From JAIBAC01 sp046331095 (GTDB lineage Bacteria > Actinomycetota > Acidimicrobiia > UBA2766): DNA of 64,000 nt. Below are positions 1 to 10,500 of the stretch, piece by piece. The notes beneath the pieces are model-generated. The model worked only from the letters and a program-made list of their open reading frames with translations, was not told where the DNA came from and made no database searches. The translations under genes were made by a program, and so were the position numbers. Where the stretch lies: contig JAXLRM010000004.1 of NCBI GenBank assembly GCA_046331095.1, positions 1,274,156-1,338,155 on the forward strand. The letters run 5' to 3'. Position 1 is the first letter of the stretch; every line of letters starts with the position of its first letter.

Positions 1-3000
1 TAGGTCTGCTCCCAGCGTGGGCACGAATCGTCCGGTAGCTCACCTCGTGATGCAAGGTAGAAGACCTGTCGCTGACTCTCCATTGAGGTGGTAAGGGTGG
101 CCGTGTCGTCGACCGCTACCGGTGGGTCGTTGACGGGGGCGATCGTGATCGTGAGGGTGGCGGTGTCGCAGGCGATGATGTCGCAGACCCGGTAGGTGAT
201 CGTGTCGGTCCCGGATGCGTCGGGTGGTGGGGTGTAGAGGATGCGGCCGAAGAATGCGACCGAGCGTGCACCGGGGAGGGTGGGGCCGGCGACGACTGCG
301 AGACTGGCGGGGTTGAGGTTGCCGTCGGGGTCGGTGTCATTGGCGAGCACGTCAGCCTGGATCGGGATGTCTTCGTCGGTGTTGGCGCCGTCATCGGCGG
401 CGTCGGGTGCCCGGTTCGGTTCAAGGGTGAGATGGATCGTGACGGTGGCCGTGTCGGTGCCGCCGTGGCCGTCTTCGATCGTGTACGTGAAGCTGTCATC
501 ACCCTCGGCCCCTGCGGAGGGTGTGTAGACGAGGGACTGCCCGGCGATCTCCACTCTGCCCTTGGAGGCCAGAGTGACGTCGGTGAGCGTGAGCGGGTCC
601 GCTTCGGGGTCGGTGTCGTTGTTGAGTACCGCAAGGCTTATCCGCGTGTTCGGTTCGAACGGTGTCGAGACGCGGACCCTGTGGTCTTCCGTGACGTAGA
701 CGGCGCCCGTTGTCGAAACCGCGATTCCGTATGGGTGGGGGAGGCCGGCGTCGGTCGCGATTCCGCCGTCACCCGAGTGGGCGCACAACCCGTTGCCTAT
801 GACGGTTTCGATGATGCCGTCCGGTCCAATGCGCCGGACGCGACATGCCCCGGTGTCAGCGACATATAGCGCGCCATGCGAGTCAAAGTCGATGTGAGCA
901 GGGTTGGAAACCGTTGCTTGTAGAGCCGGTCCCCCGTCCCCTGTGCTGCCTGCCTGCCCGTTACCCGCGACGGTCCAGACGAGTCCGCTCGAGTCGATCT
1001 TGCGGATGTAGTGCCGGTGGTAGTCGGTGAAGAAGACTGTGCCGCTGCCGTCGACCGCTAGCCCATCGACCAGTCCGATCTTGGTGGCTGGTGTGCCATC
1101 AGGACTGAATCCATCGGTGCCGTCACCTGCGACGGTGTGGATGATGCCGGCCGCGTCGACGCGTCGGATGCGCCGGGCGTCACTGTCTGCGAGGTAGAGG
1201 TCGCCGCCCCGGGTGGCGAAGAGATGACTGGAGGTCCGGATAGAGATCTGCGCGGCGGTTGCCGGACCGCCGTCACCGCCAGATCCGTCAACCCCTGTCC
1301 CGGCGTACGTGCTGATGATGCCGGACGGGTCGATTCGCCTGATTCGGTGGGCCGAGACCTCTGCGACAAAGATGCTGCCGTCAGGCCCTACTGCGACCGA
1401 ATCGGGGCGGGTTAATTGGGCAAGCACTGCGGGGCCACCGTCACCACTAAAGCCGGGTGTCCCATTGCCCGCTAATGTCTCGATCACACCGTCCGGTCGG
1501 AGTATTCGGACGCGGGAGTTGTAGAAGTCGCTTATGTAGACATTGCCCCCATCGTCAACCGCCAGGGTGGGGCCATTGAGTTGCGCCTGCACCGCGGGTC
1601 CGCCGTCACCGGAGTACCCGGCGACGCCCGTGCCGGCGACAGTCGTGATGATGCCAGCGGGCCGCGAGACAGCATTGACTTCGTCATCAACAGCGGTGGG
1701 CGGCTGGTTGGCCTGGCCGACCGTCACCGTCACCGTGGCGGTGTCGGTGCCGCCGTGGCCGTCAGCGACGGTGTAGGTGAACGAGTCGGTACCGGAGAAG
1801 CCTGGGTCGGGGGTGTACTGGATGTGGGTTCCGTCGGTACCGGCGCTGCCACTGGCGGGGTCGTCGACGGTGGCGACGGTGAGGGTGTCGCTGTCGGGAT
1901 CGCTGTCGTTGGCGAGCACGTCGACCACCACCGGCGTGCCGACACCGGTGGTGGCGGAGTCGTCTTGGGCGTCGGGTGGCTGGTTCGGCGGCGGGTCGAC
2001 GGTGACAGTGACCGTGGCTGTGTCAGTGGCGCCATCGGCGTCGGCGACGGTGTAGGTGAACGTGTCGCTGCCGGCATAGCCCTCGTCGGGGCTGTAGCGA
2101 ATCGCGGCATCGACGACCGTGGTCGTGCCGTGGTCGGGGTCGCCGGGGTCGGTGACGGCGAGCGGGTCCCCGTCGACGTCAGTGTCGTTTGCCAACACCG
2201 GGATCAGGATCGGGGTGTTCGCCGGAGTGGTGGCGGTGTCGTCCGCGGCCGTGGGCGGATCGTTGACGGCGATGACCGTGACGGTGACGGCAGCGGTGTC
2301 GCAAGCACCGTCGGTGTCACAGACCCGGTAGCCGAACGTATCGGTCCCCGAAAGGTTCGGGTTGGGTGTGTAGCGGATCGTGTGATCGGTCCCGATCTCA
2401 GCGGTACCCAAAGCGGCCGGAGTGGTGATGGTCAGAGACGATCTGTCGAGTTCGCCGATGTCATTGCCGAGGACGTCGATGTCGACATAGGTGTCCTCGG
2501 TTGTGGTGGCGACGTCCTCGACAGCGTCAGCGGGGGCGACGCCGACGATCGTGATCGACGTCGAAACCTGGCGGCCGTCTGTTGTGTAGAGGGTTGCAGT
2601 GATCGGGTTCGGGCCGGCAACGATGCCTCCCACGGTTGCCGTCCAGTTACCGAGGCTGTCGAGACTGGCCTGCACAGGCGGCTGGCCATCGCGGGCGACG
2701 TCGACCCGGTCGACTCCGGCTGGCTGATCCAACAGCGCTCGCAGCTGGGTCGGGTCAGCCACGGTCGTGCAAGTCCCGCCCGTAGCCGTCGCGATCTTCG
2801 ACAGCCGCGACTTCGATCCGCAGCGGTCGGCTCCAGGACCGATCGCGAAGGTGTGGACCACGATCTTGGCGCGCACAGCCGCAGCGATCGCCGAGTCGGT
2901 CACCGTGCCCTTGCCGTCTGAGAGGAAGTAAGCGACCCGGGACGGTTCCGTTGCGGTCCGGTTCGCCTGCACGAGCGAGTTCAACGCAGCGGTGAAGTTC

Positions 3001-3662
3001 GTGCCGTCCTTGAGTGTCTTGGCGCCGAACTTGCCGACCTTGACCCGGGTCAGGGATCGTGCGACCTCGGCGATGTCAGGAGTGCCGTTGCTGTTCGTGT
3101 CCGCGACAGGAGTCGTGGTCTGCTGTTCGCCGCTCGCAGGAGCGAGGTCAGCGACCACGCCAGTCCGGGCGAACGCCACGAGGCCGACGGTCACGTCGGT
3201 GCGTCCAACCAGGGTGCCGTTGAGAGCGAGTACACCGCTGATCTCGCAGTCGAGGACTTTGCCCGCCTTGCCATCGCCGTTGAAGTCGTCACCCGGCAGA
3301 CGCAACGCACCGTCGCCGTCACAGTCGCCGCTGGTGGCACGAGCGTCAGTGCTGCCCGAGACGTCCACGACATAGGTGAGCCGGGTCGGGCCCGAGGGGG
3401 TTGCTCCCGCAGCGGCACGGCCCCACACTGCGACCTGGCCGACAGGCACGCGTGCCCCGTCGGCCGGTGAGTCGATGAAGACCGTCGGTTTCGGTGGCGC
3501 CGACATCAACGGCGACGCAGTCATCAGGTCGACGAGCGCGGGCATCCCGTAAGCAACAGAGCTGAGGCCCAGAGAGACCGCTACGACCGCTACCCACCAT
3601 GGCCATCGGAGCGGAGAACGTCCCTCTCGCGGATCTCCCAATTGCGCAGCAAGTCGCCCCAT
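1..3662 (-). CDS. Giant surface protein, VWA + cadherin-like + NHL repeats (5' part; 3' end outside window)
   Basis: The reading frame is open from an ATG at 3662 to the left edge (about 1220 codons) with no stop, so the C-terminus lies outside the window. A GGGAG ribosome-binding site precedes the ATG. A hydrophobic signal or anchor segment covers residues about 20-43. A von Willebrand A domain follows (about 95-300) with the metal-binding motif DVSGS. Next come an Ig-like stretch and three cadherin-like repeats (about 375-655), each with the pattern DDTATT..VLANDTDVDGD..YTVADGHGGTDTATVTV. About six NHL-type beta-propeller repeats (GDGGPA, VDGSGT, IRRID) cover residues about 665-995, then two more cadherin-like repeats. 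The family is usually extracellular and adhesive or structural; the ligand is unknown. The NHL part uses codons rare in this genome (TTA, ATA), which suggests acquisition or weak selection there. Confidence 0.88.
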   Translation of the reverse strand, partial: MGRLAAQLGDPREGRSPLRWPWWVAVVAVSLGLSSVAYGMPALVDLMTASPLMSAPPKPTVFIDSPADGARVPVGQVAVWGRAAAGATPSGPTRLTYVVDVSGSTDARATSGDCDGDGALRLPGDDFNGDGKAGKVLDCEISGVLALNGTLVGRTDVTVGLVAFARTGVVADLAPASGEQQTTTPVADTNSNGTPDIAEVARSLTRVKVGKFGAKTLKDGTNFTAALNSLVQANRTATEPSRVAYFLSDGKGTVTDSAIAAAVRAKIVVHTFAIGPGADRCGSKSRLSKIATATGGTCTTVADPTQLRALLDQPAGVDRVDVARDGQPPVQASLDSLGNWTATVGGIVAGPNPITATLYTTDGRQVSTSITIVGVAPADAVEDVATTTEDTYVDIDVLGNDIGELDRSSLTITTPAALGTAEIGTDHTIRYTPNPNLSGTDTFGYRVCDTDGACDTAAVTVTVIAVNDPPTAADDTATTPANTPILIPVLANDTDVDGDPLAVTDPGDPDHGTTTVVDAAIRYSPDEGYAGSDTFTYTVADADGATDTATVTVTVDPPPNQPPDAQDDSATTGVGTPVVVDVLANDSDPDSDTLTVATVDDPASGSAGTDGTHIQYTPDPGFSGTDSFTYTVADGHGGTDTATVTVTVGQANQPPTAVDDEVNAVSRPAGIITTVAGTGVAGYSGDGGPAVQAQLNGPTLAVDDGGNVYISDFYNSRVRILRPDGVIETLAGNGTPGFSGDGGPAVLAQLTRPDSVAVGPDGSIFVAEVSAHRIRRIDPSGIISTYAGTGVDGSGGDGGPATAAQISIRTSSHLFATRGGDLYLADSDARRIRRVDAAGIIHTVAGDGTDGFSPDGTPATKIGLVDGLAVDGSGTVFFTDYHRHYIRKIDSSGLVWTVAGNGQAGSTGDGGPALQATVSNPAHIDFDSHGALYVADTGACRVRRIGPDGIIETVIGNGLCAHSGDGGIATDAGLPHPYGIAVSTTGAVYVTEDHRVRVSTPFEPNTRISLAVLNNDTDPEADPLTLTDVTLASKGRVEIAGQSLVYTPSAGAEGDDSFTYTIEDGHGGTDTATVTIHLTLEPNRAPDAADDGANTDEDIPIQADVLANDTDPDGNLNPASLAVVAGPTLPGARSVAFFGRILYTPPPDASGTDTITYRVCDIIACDTATLTITIAPVNDPPVAVDDTATLTTSMESQRQVFYLASRGELPDDSCPRWEQT

Positions 3663-3840
3663 CTGATGCTCCCAATCCCCGAACGATCCCGCCCCGCAGC
3701 CCCCCGAAAGACATCTGATGCTTCAGACCTCCACTTGAAGCACCTCGTGCCCTCAGCACACGCAACGGGGCAACACCGTACCATCAGTGCGACCACGGGA
3801 ACAACGGAAGGCGACAGCGTTTGCGGGCCCTCGGATTTCA

Positions 3841-3880
3841 GGGACAACTGTCGCTGTTGGGGGTCATGCGGCTTCGTGCC
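3841..3880 (+). repeat. IS-derived direct repeat, copy 1
   Basis: This copy starts GGGACAACTGTCGCTGTTGG and continues with GGGTCATGC to GTGCC. It covers the last codons of the transposase remnant on the minus strand (MTPNSDSCP). A close copy in the same orientation lies about 276 bases to the right. Confidence 0.7.
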
Positions 3881-4116
3881 AGAGCAGCTGGGGCGAGGCG
3901 GGCTCGGTCCAACATGATCATGGTGATGAACGCTTCAGGGTCGTGGAAGCCGCGGGCGTTGGTGCGGATCCGGCCGATGGAGGCGTTGTTGGATTCGGCG
4001 ATCCCGTTCGTGAGGCGCGGGCGAGCTTCACGAACGGCGCCAGCTTCGACCGCGACGCGTACGCGATCCACTCATCGAGGGCCTCCTGCGCCTGCAAGAG
4101 CGGCAGCGAGAGTACG

Positions 4117-4159
4117 GGGACAACTGACGCTGTCGGGGGTCATGCTGCGGTGCCGTGCC
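4117..4159 (+). repeat. IS-derived direct repeat, copy 2
   Basis: This copy starts GGGACAACTGACGCTGTCGG and continues with GGGTCATGC to GTGCC, differing from copy 1 at a few positions and by a short insertion. The minus strand encodes MTPDSVSCP, the same tail as copy 1 but without the stop. It probably belongs to a second, earlier insertion of the same element. Confidence 0.65.
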
Positions 4160-4336
4160 ACGTGGGTGTTGACGGGTCGCGTGGCGGGTACCACGACGGC
4201 GAACCGCCGTAGCGGAGGAGGACACGACGGTCAGTCACACGCGAGGGTCAGACCCGAGCACCGGGACCACCATCTGGGAGTCTCCTCCAACCCGTCCGGA
4301 TCGGGCACTGTCATGATGGCTGTCGCACCTCGTCGC

Positions 4337-4342
4337 TACAGT
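4337..4342 (+). promoter_or_regulatory. Leaderless-type -10 hexamer of addB
   Basis: TACAGT ends exactly 7 nt before the GTG at 4350. The same arrangement recurs before other genes in this window, so transcription probably starts at or next to the start codon. Confidence 0.5.
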
Positions 4343-4349
4343 CGCCGAC

Positions 4350-7300
4350 GTGGCAACTCGGTCCGGATCTCCTGTGCTCCCGCGTGTCGAAGTGGTGCCT
4401 GTCGCGTACGGGCTGGCGGCCGCGGAGGCGCTGCACCGCTGCGTGGCCGCAGCCAAGGAGGGTGACCCGCTCGCTCCGGTGACGATCGTGGTCCCGTCCA
4501 ACTACGTCGGGGTCGCGGCACGGCGTCGGCTGGCGTCGGGCGGGCTCGGTGCCCTGACCGGTTCCGGGGTGGGGGTTGCCGGTGTCGTGGTCTTGACGCC
4601 GTACCGCCTCGCCGAGCTCCTCGGTGCCGCACGGCTGGCGGCGGCGGGGCGGCGGCCGGTGTCGACGCCTGTGGTGGCGGCCGCCCTGCGGGGTGTCCTC
4701 GCCCGGGATCCCGGTGTCTTCGCAGGTGTCGCCGACCACCCGGCGACCGAGGAGGCACTCGTGGGCGCCTACCGCGAGCTGGCCGGTGTCGGCGACGCGG
4801 CGCGTGCGGCGGTGTCGGCTTGCAACGACCGCACCCGGGACGTCGTGCGCATCTGCGAGGCGGCCCGCGCCGACCTCCGGTCCGCCTGGTACGACGAGGC
4901 CGACCTCGTCGACGCCGCCCTCGCCGCGCTGCCGGGGAGTCCCGTCGCCCGTGAGCTGGGCACGGTCGTGCTCCACCTGCCCCAGGAGACGGCGCCGCCG
5001 CTGACCCGGCTGCTCGCGGCCGTGGCTGCGGCGCGCCCGGTCGTCGTCGTGGCAGGGCGCACCGGTGTCGACGCCGCCGACGCCGACGTGCGCCGCCTGC
5101 TCACGGGCATCGGGGCCGACGCCGCCGGCTTCGACGCCTTCGACGCCCACCACGACACGTCGTCGCCGGAGGTCGCCGCCGCCGACATGGAGGTGATCTC
5201 CGCGTCCGACGCCGACGACGAGGTCCGCAGCGTCGTGCGCCGCATCGTCGACGCTGCGCGGGCCGGGATCGCGCTGGAGCGGATGGCGGTCCTCTACGGC
5301 ACGGACGAGCCCTACGCCCGACTCCTGCACGAGCACCTCTCGGCCGCCGGCCTCGCGTTCAACGGGGCCGCCGTCCGGCCCGTGTCCGAGCGCGTCGCCG
5401 GGCGGTTCCTGCTGGACACGCTCGCCCTGCCCGAGGACGGGTACCGTCGCCGTGACGTGATGGCCCTCGTCGCCGGCGCCCCGGTGCGCGACGGCGCGGG
5501 CCGCCACGTGCCCGCCACCCAGTGGCAGCGCCTCTCCCGCGAGGCCGCCGTCGTGGGCGGCGACGACTGGGACCGCCGCCTAGACCGCTACGCCAGCTCG
5601 CGCGCGGCCGAGGCAGGCGACGCGAGGGCGGACGAACAGGATGCGCGTGCCGAGCGGCTGGAGCGCGACGCCGAGGCGGCGCGGCGGCTGCGGGAGTTCG
5701 TGGCGAGCCTGAGGGTGCGCCTCGAGGGCGGGGCCGGCGCGCAGACCTGGGCCGAACGCGCCGTGTGGGCGCGGGCCCTCCTCGTCGACCACCTCGGCCC
5801 GGAGCACGAGCGGCGCACGTGGCCGGAGCACGAAAGGCGCGCGGCCGAGAAGGTCGAGGCCGCCCTCGACCGCCTCGGCGGCCTCGACGACGTCGCTCCC
5901 GGCGCGACCCTCGCCGAGTTCGGTCGCACGCTAGAGCTCGAGCTCGACTCCGACCTCGGCCGGGTCGGCCGCCTCGGCGAGGGCGTCCTAGTGGGCCGCG
6001 TCGGCACCGGGATCGGCCAGGACCTCGACCTCGTCTGCATCGTCGGCCTCGCGGAGGGCCTCCTGCCCGCCCGGATCGCCGAGGACACCCTGCTCTCCGA
6101 CAGCGAACGGGCAGCCGCGGGCGGCGAGCTGCGGATGCGGACGGGGCGCAGCGACGTCGAGCACCGCCAGGTCCTCGCCGCGCTGGCCGCGGCACGACGC
6201 CACCGCGTGCTCTCCTTCCCGCGGGGGGACCTGCGGGCCAGCAGCGAACGGATCCCGTCGCGCTGGCTCCTCGACGCGGTCGAGGCACGCACGGGCGTGC
6301 GGGTCTGGTCCGAGGACTTCGCCGCCCTCAGGGAGCCGTGGGTGCGGCAGGTCCCGTCGTTCGCGTCCGGCGTCACGACCGTGGCCTTCCCCGCGACAAC
6401 CCAGGAGTACCGGCTCCGGGCGATGCGAGCCGACGCGACGTGCCCGGGCGACCCCGTCCTCGAACGCGCCGCCGAGATGCTGAGGGCCAGGCGCAGCGAC
6501 GCCTTCACCCGCTTCGACGGGAACCTCGCGGGCCACGGTCCGATCCTCGCGACCGACCGGGCGGTCTCCGCCACGGCGTTCCAGAACTACGTGACGTGCC
6601 CCCACGCCTACCTGCTCGAGACCGTGCTGCGTGTCGCGACCGTCGAGGACCCCGGCGAAGTCCTCCGGATGAGCCCGCTCGAGTACGGCAACCTCGTGCA
6701 CGAGATCCTCGAGCGCTTCGTCACCGATGGCATGGGTTCGGGGGACGCGGGCAGGTCGGACCGGGACCGCCTCCTCGCGATCGCCGACTCGGTCGCAGCC
6801 GAGTACGAGGCGCGCGGTGTCACGGGAAGGCCGCTGTTCTGGCACGCCGACCGGCGCCGCCTCGAATCCGACCTGCTCGGGTTCCTCGACAGCGACGCGG
6901 CACGACGGGCGGCGACCGGTGCGGCGCCGATCGCGGCCGAGCTCCCCTTCGGCCTCGACGGCGCCGACCCCGTCGAGATCGAGGTGGCCGGCGGCCGCAC
7001 GGTCGCGTTCCGGGGCCGGGCCGACCGCGTCGACGCGTGCGGGGACGGGCGGCTCGTTGTCTACGACTACAAGACCGGCAAGGCCAACGGGTACTCCGGC
7101 CTGTCCGAGACGAACCCCGACGCGTGCGGCACACGCCTGCAGCTCCCGCTGTACGGGCTGGCAGCCCGCGCCCGGGCCGGCCGTCCCGACGCCCGCGTCA
7201 AGGCCGAGTACTGGTTCGTCACCGGCAGGGGCAGGTTCGCGACGAAGGGGTACGACGTCACCGATGCGGTGCTCGAGCGCTTCCGCGAAGTGATCGGCAC

Positions 7301-7502
7301 GATCGTGGCCGGGATCGACGCCGGGATGTTCCCGGCCCGGGCACACGAGCAGAGCTACTCGGGGTTCCCGACGTGCATCTACTGCGACCCCGACCAGCTC
7401 GGCACGCTGGACACGAACATCGCGTGGGAGCGCAAGAAGACGGCGGCCGCGCTTGGGTCGCTGCTCGCCCTCGTCGAGGCGGAGGCCGACGCCGATGCCT
7501 GA
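4350..7502 (+). CDS. addB: AddB-like helicase-nuclease subunit with C-terminal PD-(D/E)XK nuclease
   Basis: This 1050-residue protein, start GTG, is the partner of the AddA-type helicase directly downstream. The N-terminal two thirds resemble AddB inactivated-helicase regions and show no GxGKT motif. The C-terminal nuclease domain is clear: SATAFQNYVTCPHAYLLE at about 742-760, GNLVHEILERF, GRADRVDACGDG, the catalytic VYDYKTGKA near 910, and FPTCIYCD near the end. AddB proteins normally hold a 4Fe-4S cluster on four cysteines; three are obvious here (CPHAY and CIYC), and the last is not where expected. Role by family: double-strand-break end resection for RecA recombination. Its stop overlaps the next gene's ATG by 8 nt, so the two are translationally coupled. 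Confidence 0.85.
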   Translation: MATRSGSPVLPRVEVVPVAYGLAAAEALHRCVAAAKEGDPLAPVTIVVPSNYVGVAARRRLASGGLGALTGSGVGVAGVVVLTPYRLAELLGAARLAAAGRRPVSTPVVAAALRGVLARDPGVFAGVADHPATEEALVGAYRELAGVGDAARAAVSACNDRTRDVVRICEAARADLRSAWYDEADLVDAALAALPGSPVARELGTVVLHLPQETAPPLTRLLAAVAAARPVVVVAGRTGVDAADADVRRLLTGIGADAAGFDAFDAHHDTSSPEVAAADMEVISASDADDEVRSVVRRIVDAARAGIALERMAVLYGTDEPYARLLHEHLSAAGLAFNGAAVRPVSERVAGRFLLDTLALPEDGYRRRDVMALVAGAPVRDGAGRHVPATQWQRLSREAAVVGGDDWDRRLDRYASSRAAEAGDARADEQDARAERLERDAEAARRLREFVASLRVRLEGGAGAQTWAERAVWARALLVDHLGPEHERRTWPEHERRAAEKVEAALDRLGGLDDVAPGATLAEFGRTLELELDSDLGRVGRLGEGVLVGRVGTGIGQDLDLVCIVGLAEGLLPARIAEDTLLSDSERAAAGGELRMRTGRSDVEHRQVLAALAAARRHRVLSFPRGDLRASSERIPSRWLLDAVEARTGVRVWSEDFAALREPWVRQVPSFASGVTTVAFPATTQEYRLRAMRADATCPGDPVLERAAEMLRARRSDAFTRFDGNLAGHGPILATDRAVSATAFQNYVTCPHAYLLETVLRVATVEDPGEVLRMSPLEYGNLVHEILERFVTDGMGSGDAGRSDRDRLLAIADSVAAEYEARGVTGRPLFWHADRRRLESDLLGFLDSDAARRAATGAAPIAAELPFGLDGADPVEIEVAGGRTVAFRGRADRVDACGDGRLVVYDYKTGKANGYSGLSETNPDACGTRLQLPLYGLAARARAGRPDARVKAEYWFVTGRGRFATKGYDVTDAVLERFREVIGTIVAGIDAGMFPARAHEQSYSGFPTCIYCDPDQLGTLDTNIAWERKKTAAALGSLLALVEAEADADA

Positions 7503-10500
7503 CACCGCTCCCCCCGACCAGGCCCAGCGCGACCGCATCAGGAGCGCCCTCGACGCGACCCTCTTCGTCGAGGCGGGGGCGGGGTCGGGCAAGACCACCG
7601 CGCTCGTCGACCGGATCGTGGCGCTCGTCGGGTCGGGCGTGCCGCTGCGGTCGGTCGCGGCGATCACCTTCACCGAGAAGGCCGCCGCCGAGCTGCGCGA
7701 CCGGGTCCGCCAGACCCTCGAACGTGAGGCCCGCGGCACGGGTGACGCCGCGGCGCCGTGCCGGGCGGCGCTCGACCAGGTCGACGCGGCCGCCGTCTCC
7801 ACCCTGCACGCCTTCGCGCAACGGATCCTGCGCGAGCATGCGATCGAGGCGGGCCTGCCCCCACGGGTCGAGGTCCTCGACGAGGTCAGCTCCGGCGTCG
7901 AGTTCGACCGGCGCTGGCAGCGCTTCTTCGACCGCCTGATCGAGGACGACGCGCTGGGCGCGTCGCTGCTGCTCCTCATGTCGACCGGTGGCAACGACAC
8001 GGACCTGCGCCAGATAGCGCGCGTGTTCGGGGACAACTGGGACCTCGTCGCCGAGCGCGTCGACCGCGATGCCCCGCCCCCAGATCCCGGGCTCGACGGG
8101 GTCCTCGCCGAGGTCGAGCGCATCTGCGCCGACGCGCACCTGTGCGAGGACCCCGGCGACGGGCTGCTCGGGATCCTCGAACGGAACGCCGACCTCCTAG
8201 GCCGGGCACGTGCAGCACCGGACGCCGCCGAGGCGCTCAGGATCCTGGAGCCGCGCGGAACCAACAAGGTCGTCTTCCGCGGGACCCAAGGAAAGAAGGA
8301 GAACTGGCCCGCCGGCGTCTGCGCCCGCATCAAGGCGGACCTGAAGGCCATCGACGCCGCCTACCTCGACTGGCGCAAGGACCTCCAGGAGGCCTGCCTC
8401 CACCACTTGGGGGCGGCGCTCGCCCGCTTCACCCTCGAAGCGGCCGCGGCGCGCCGCCGCGACGGCCGCCTCGAGTACCACGACCTCCTCGTGCTGGCAC
8501 GCTCGATGCTGCGCGACCCCGACCGCGGGCCGCAGGTGCGGGCGGCGTTGGCCGGCAAGTACCGCCACCTGCTTCTCGACGAGTTCCAGGACACCGACCC
8601 GATCCAGATCGAGATCGCGGTCCTGATAGCGTCCGATGACCCCGGCGCCGGGAGCCTGCCCTGGCAGGACGTCGACGTGCGACCCGGCGCCCTGTTCTTC
8701 GTCGGCGATCCGAAGCAGTCCATCTACCGCTTCCGGCGGGCCGACATCGCCCTCTTCCTCGCTGCCCGCGGCACCTTCGGGGAAGGGGAGCCGCCCGTCG
8801 GGCTGACCGCCAACTTCCGCTCGAGCGAACCGGTGCTGGCCTGGGTCAACGCCGTCTTCGCCGAGCTCATCGAGGCGGTCCCTGACGCTCAGCCCGAGTA
8901 CGTCCCGCTCGAAGCCGTGCGGGCAGCACCGGATGGCGGTCCGGCCGTCGTCGTGTTCGGCACCGCAGAACATCCCGCCGGCTCCAGGGCCGACGACGTC
9001 CGCGCCGCCGAGGCGAGCGACGTCGTCGCCGCCATCGGTTCGATCATCGGGGAGCGGTGGCGCGTCGGCGACGGCGAAGGCCGTGTGGCCGGCCTCGGCG
9101 ACATCGCGGTGCTGCTGCCGGCGCGGACCTCGCTGCCTGCCCTCGAGAAGGCGCTCGACCACGCCGGGATCCCGTACCGGGCGGAGAGCAGCTCCCTCGT
9201 TTACGCGACGCGGGAGATCCGCGACCTCGTCACCACGATGCGCTCGATCGACGACCCGAGCGACGAGCTCGCGACGGTCACCGTGCTGCGGTCGCCGCTG
9301 TTCGGTTGCGGCGACGACGACCTCTTCGAGTGGAAGCAGCAGGGTGGGCGCTGGAACCATCAGGCGCCGCCGCCTGCCGGGGCGGCGGACGGCGACCCCG
9401 TCGGGGCGGCGATGGAGTACCTGCGGGAGTTGCACAGGGTCCGTCAGTGGAGCTCGCCGAGCGAGCTGGTCGACAGGGTCGTGCGCGACCGCCGCCTCAT
9501 GGAGATCGGCTACGTCGCCGGCCGTCCCCGCGACCTGTGGCGCCGCGTGCGTTTCGTCGTCGACCAGGCGCGGGCGTGGGCCGACGCGGAGGGCGGCAGC
9601 CTGCGGGGCTGGCTCGACTGGGTCGAGCACCAGTCCGACGAAGGCGGCCGGGTGCAGGAGGCCGTGCTCCCCGAGACCGACGACGACTCGGTCCGGATCC
9701 TCACGATCCACGCGGCCAAGGGCCTCGAGTTCCCGGTCACGATCCTCTCCGGCATGTCGTCGCGCGTCAGCGCTACCCGCGGAGTGGACGTGCGCTTCCC
9801 CCGTGAGGGCGGCGTGGCGTACAAGCTGTCGGGGATCACCACCGAGGAGTACGAGCGGGTCAAGCCCCTCGACGAGCAGATGGAGCACCACGAGCGGATC
9901 CGGCTCCTGTACGTGGCCTGCACCCGCGCTCGTGACCACCTCCTCGTGTCGGCCCACCGGCCGCCACGCAAGGGATCGGTGGAGCCCGAGAAGAGGTCGA
10001 ACGCCGAACTGATCATGGGCGCGCTCGGGGCGGCGGAGGGCCTCTACGAACCGCTGGCCGCCGGGGCGGCGGCGAAGTTCCACGCCGAGGCACCCGAGGT
10101 GGCCGCCCTCCCGCCCGAGGACGAGTGGCGCCGCGAGCGTGAGGCGGCGATCGCGGCGGGGTCGCGTCCGCGCACGATCGCGGCGACGACGGTCGCGGCC
10201 CTCGGAGAGGCACGTGCGGCCGACGACCCCGGCATGGACAAGCGGCCCCGCGACCTCGACCTGCCGCCGTGGCAGAAGGGCCGCTACGGCAACGCCGTCG
10301 GCCGTGCCGTCCACGGGGTCCTGCAAACCGTCGACCTCGCGACGGGGGAGGGGGTCGACGCGGCGGCCGCCGCGCAGGCGGCTTCGGAGGGGGTGGTCGA
10401 GCACGAGGCCGCGGTAGCGATGCTCGCGCGTCATGCCCTGACGGCGCCGTGCGTGCAGGCGGCGGCCGCGGGCCAGTACTGGCGCGAGACCTACGTCGCC

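Larger units (their letters stand above)
3838..4165 (-). pseudogene. Remnant of an ISL3-type transposase C-terminus
   Basis: The minus strand reads EALDEWIAYASRSKLAPFVKLAR near 4085-4020, in pieces across two frames. It then shifts frame into LTNGIAESNNASIGRI and ARGFHDPEAFITMIMLDRA down to the stop at 3838. This order (WIAYASRS, APFVKLAR, LTNGxxES, ARGFHxPEAxxxMIML) is the C-terminal signature of ISL3-family transposases. The catalytic core and N-terminus are missing, and the segment between APFVKLAR and RLTNG is deleted with a frameshift. It is a dead fragment. The family call is recognition by eye and was not searched. Confidence 0.65.
3663..4349. other. Intergenic stretch with decayed IS material, no intact gene
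   Basis: This 687-base gap separates the divergent surface-protein gene and addB. Its middle carries transposase debris on the minus strand (3838-4165) and two copies of a roughly 40-bp sequence. The right end holds the addB promoter. I see no intact coding sequence: short open frames here have no family resemblance apart from the transposase remnant. Confidence 0.7.

Noticed and set aside
1581..2921. 446-residue plus-strand open frame
   Set aside because: It is antisense to the VWA-cadherin-NHL gene, whose minus-strand frame shows clear domain motifs; the plus frame has a Gly/Val/Asp pattern typical of reverse-strand translation.
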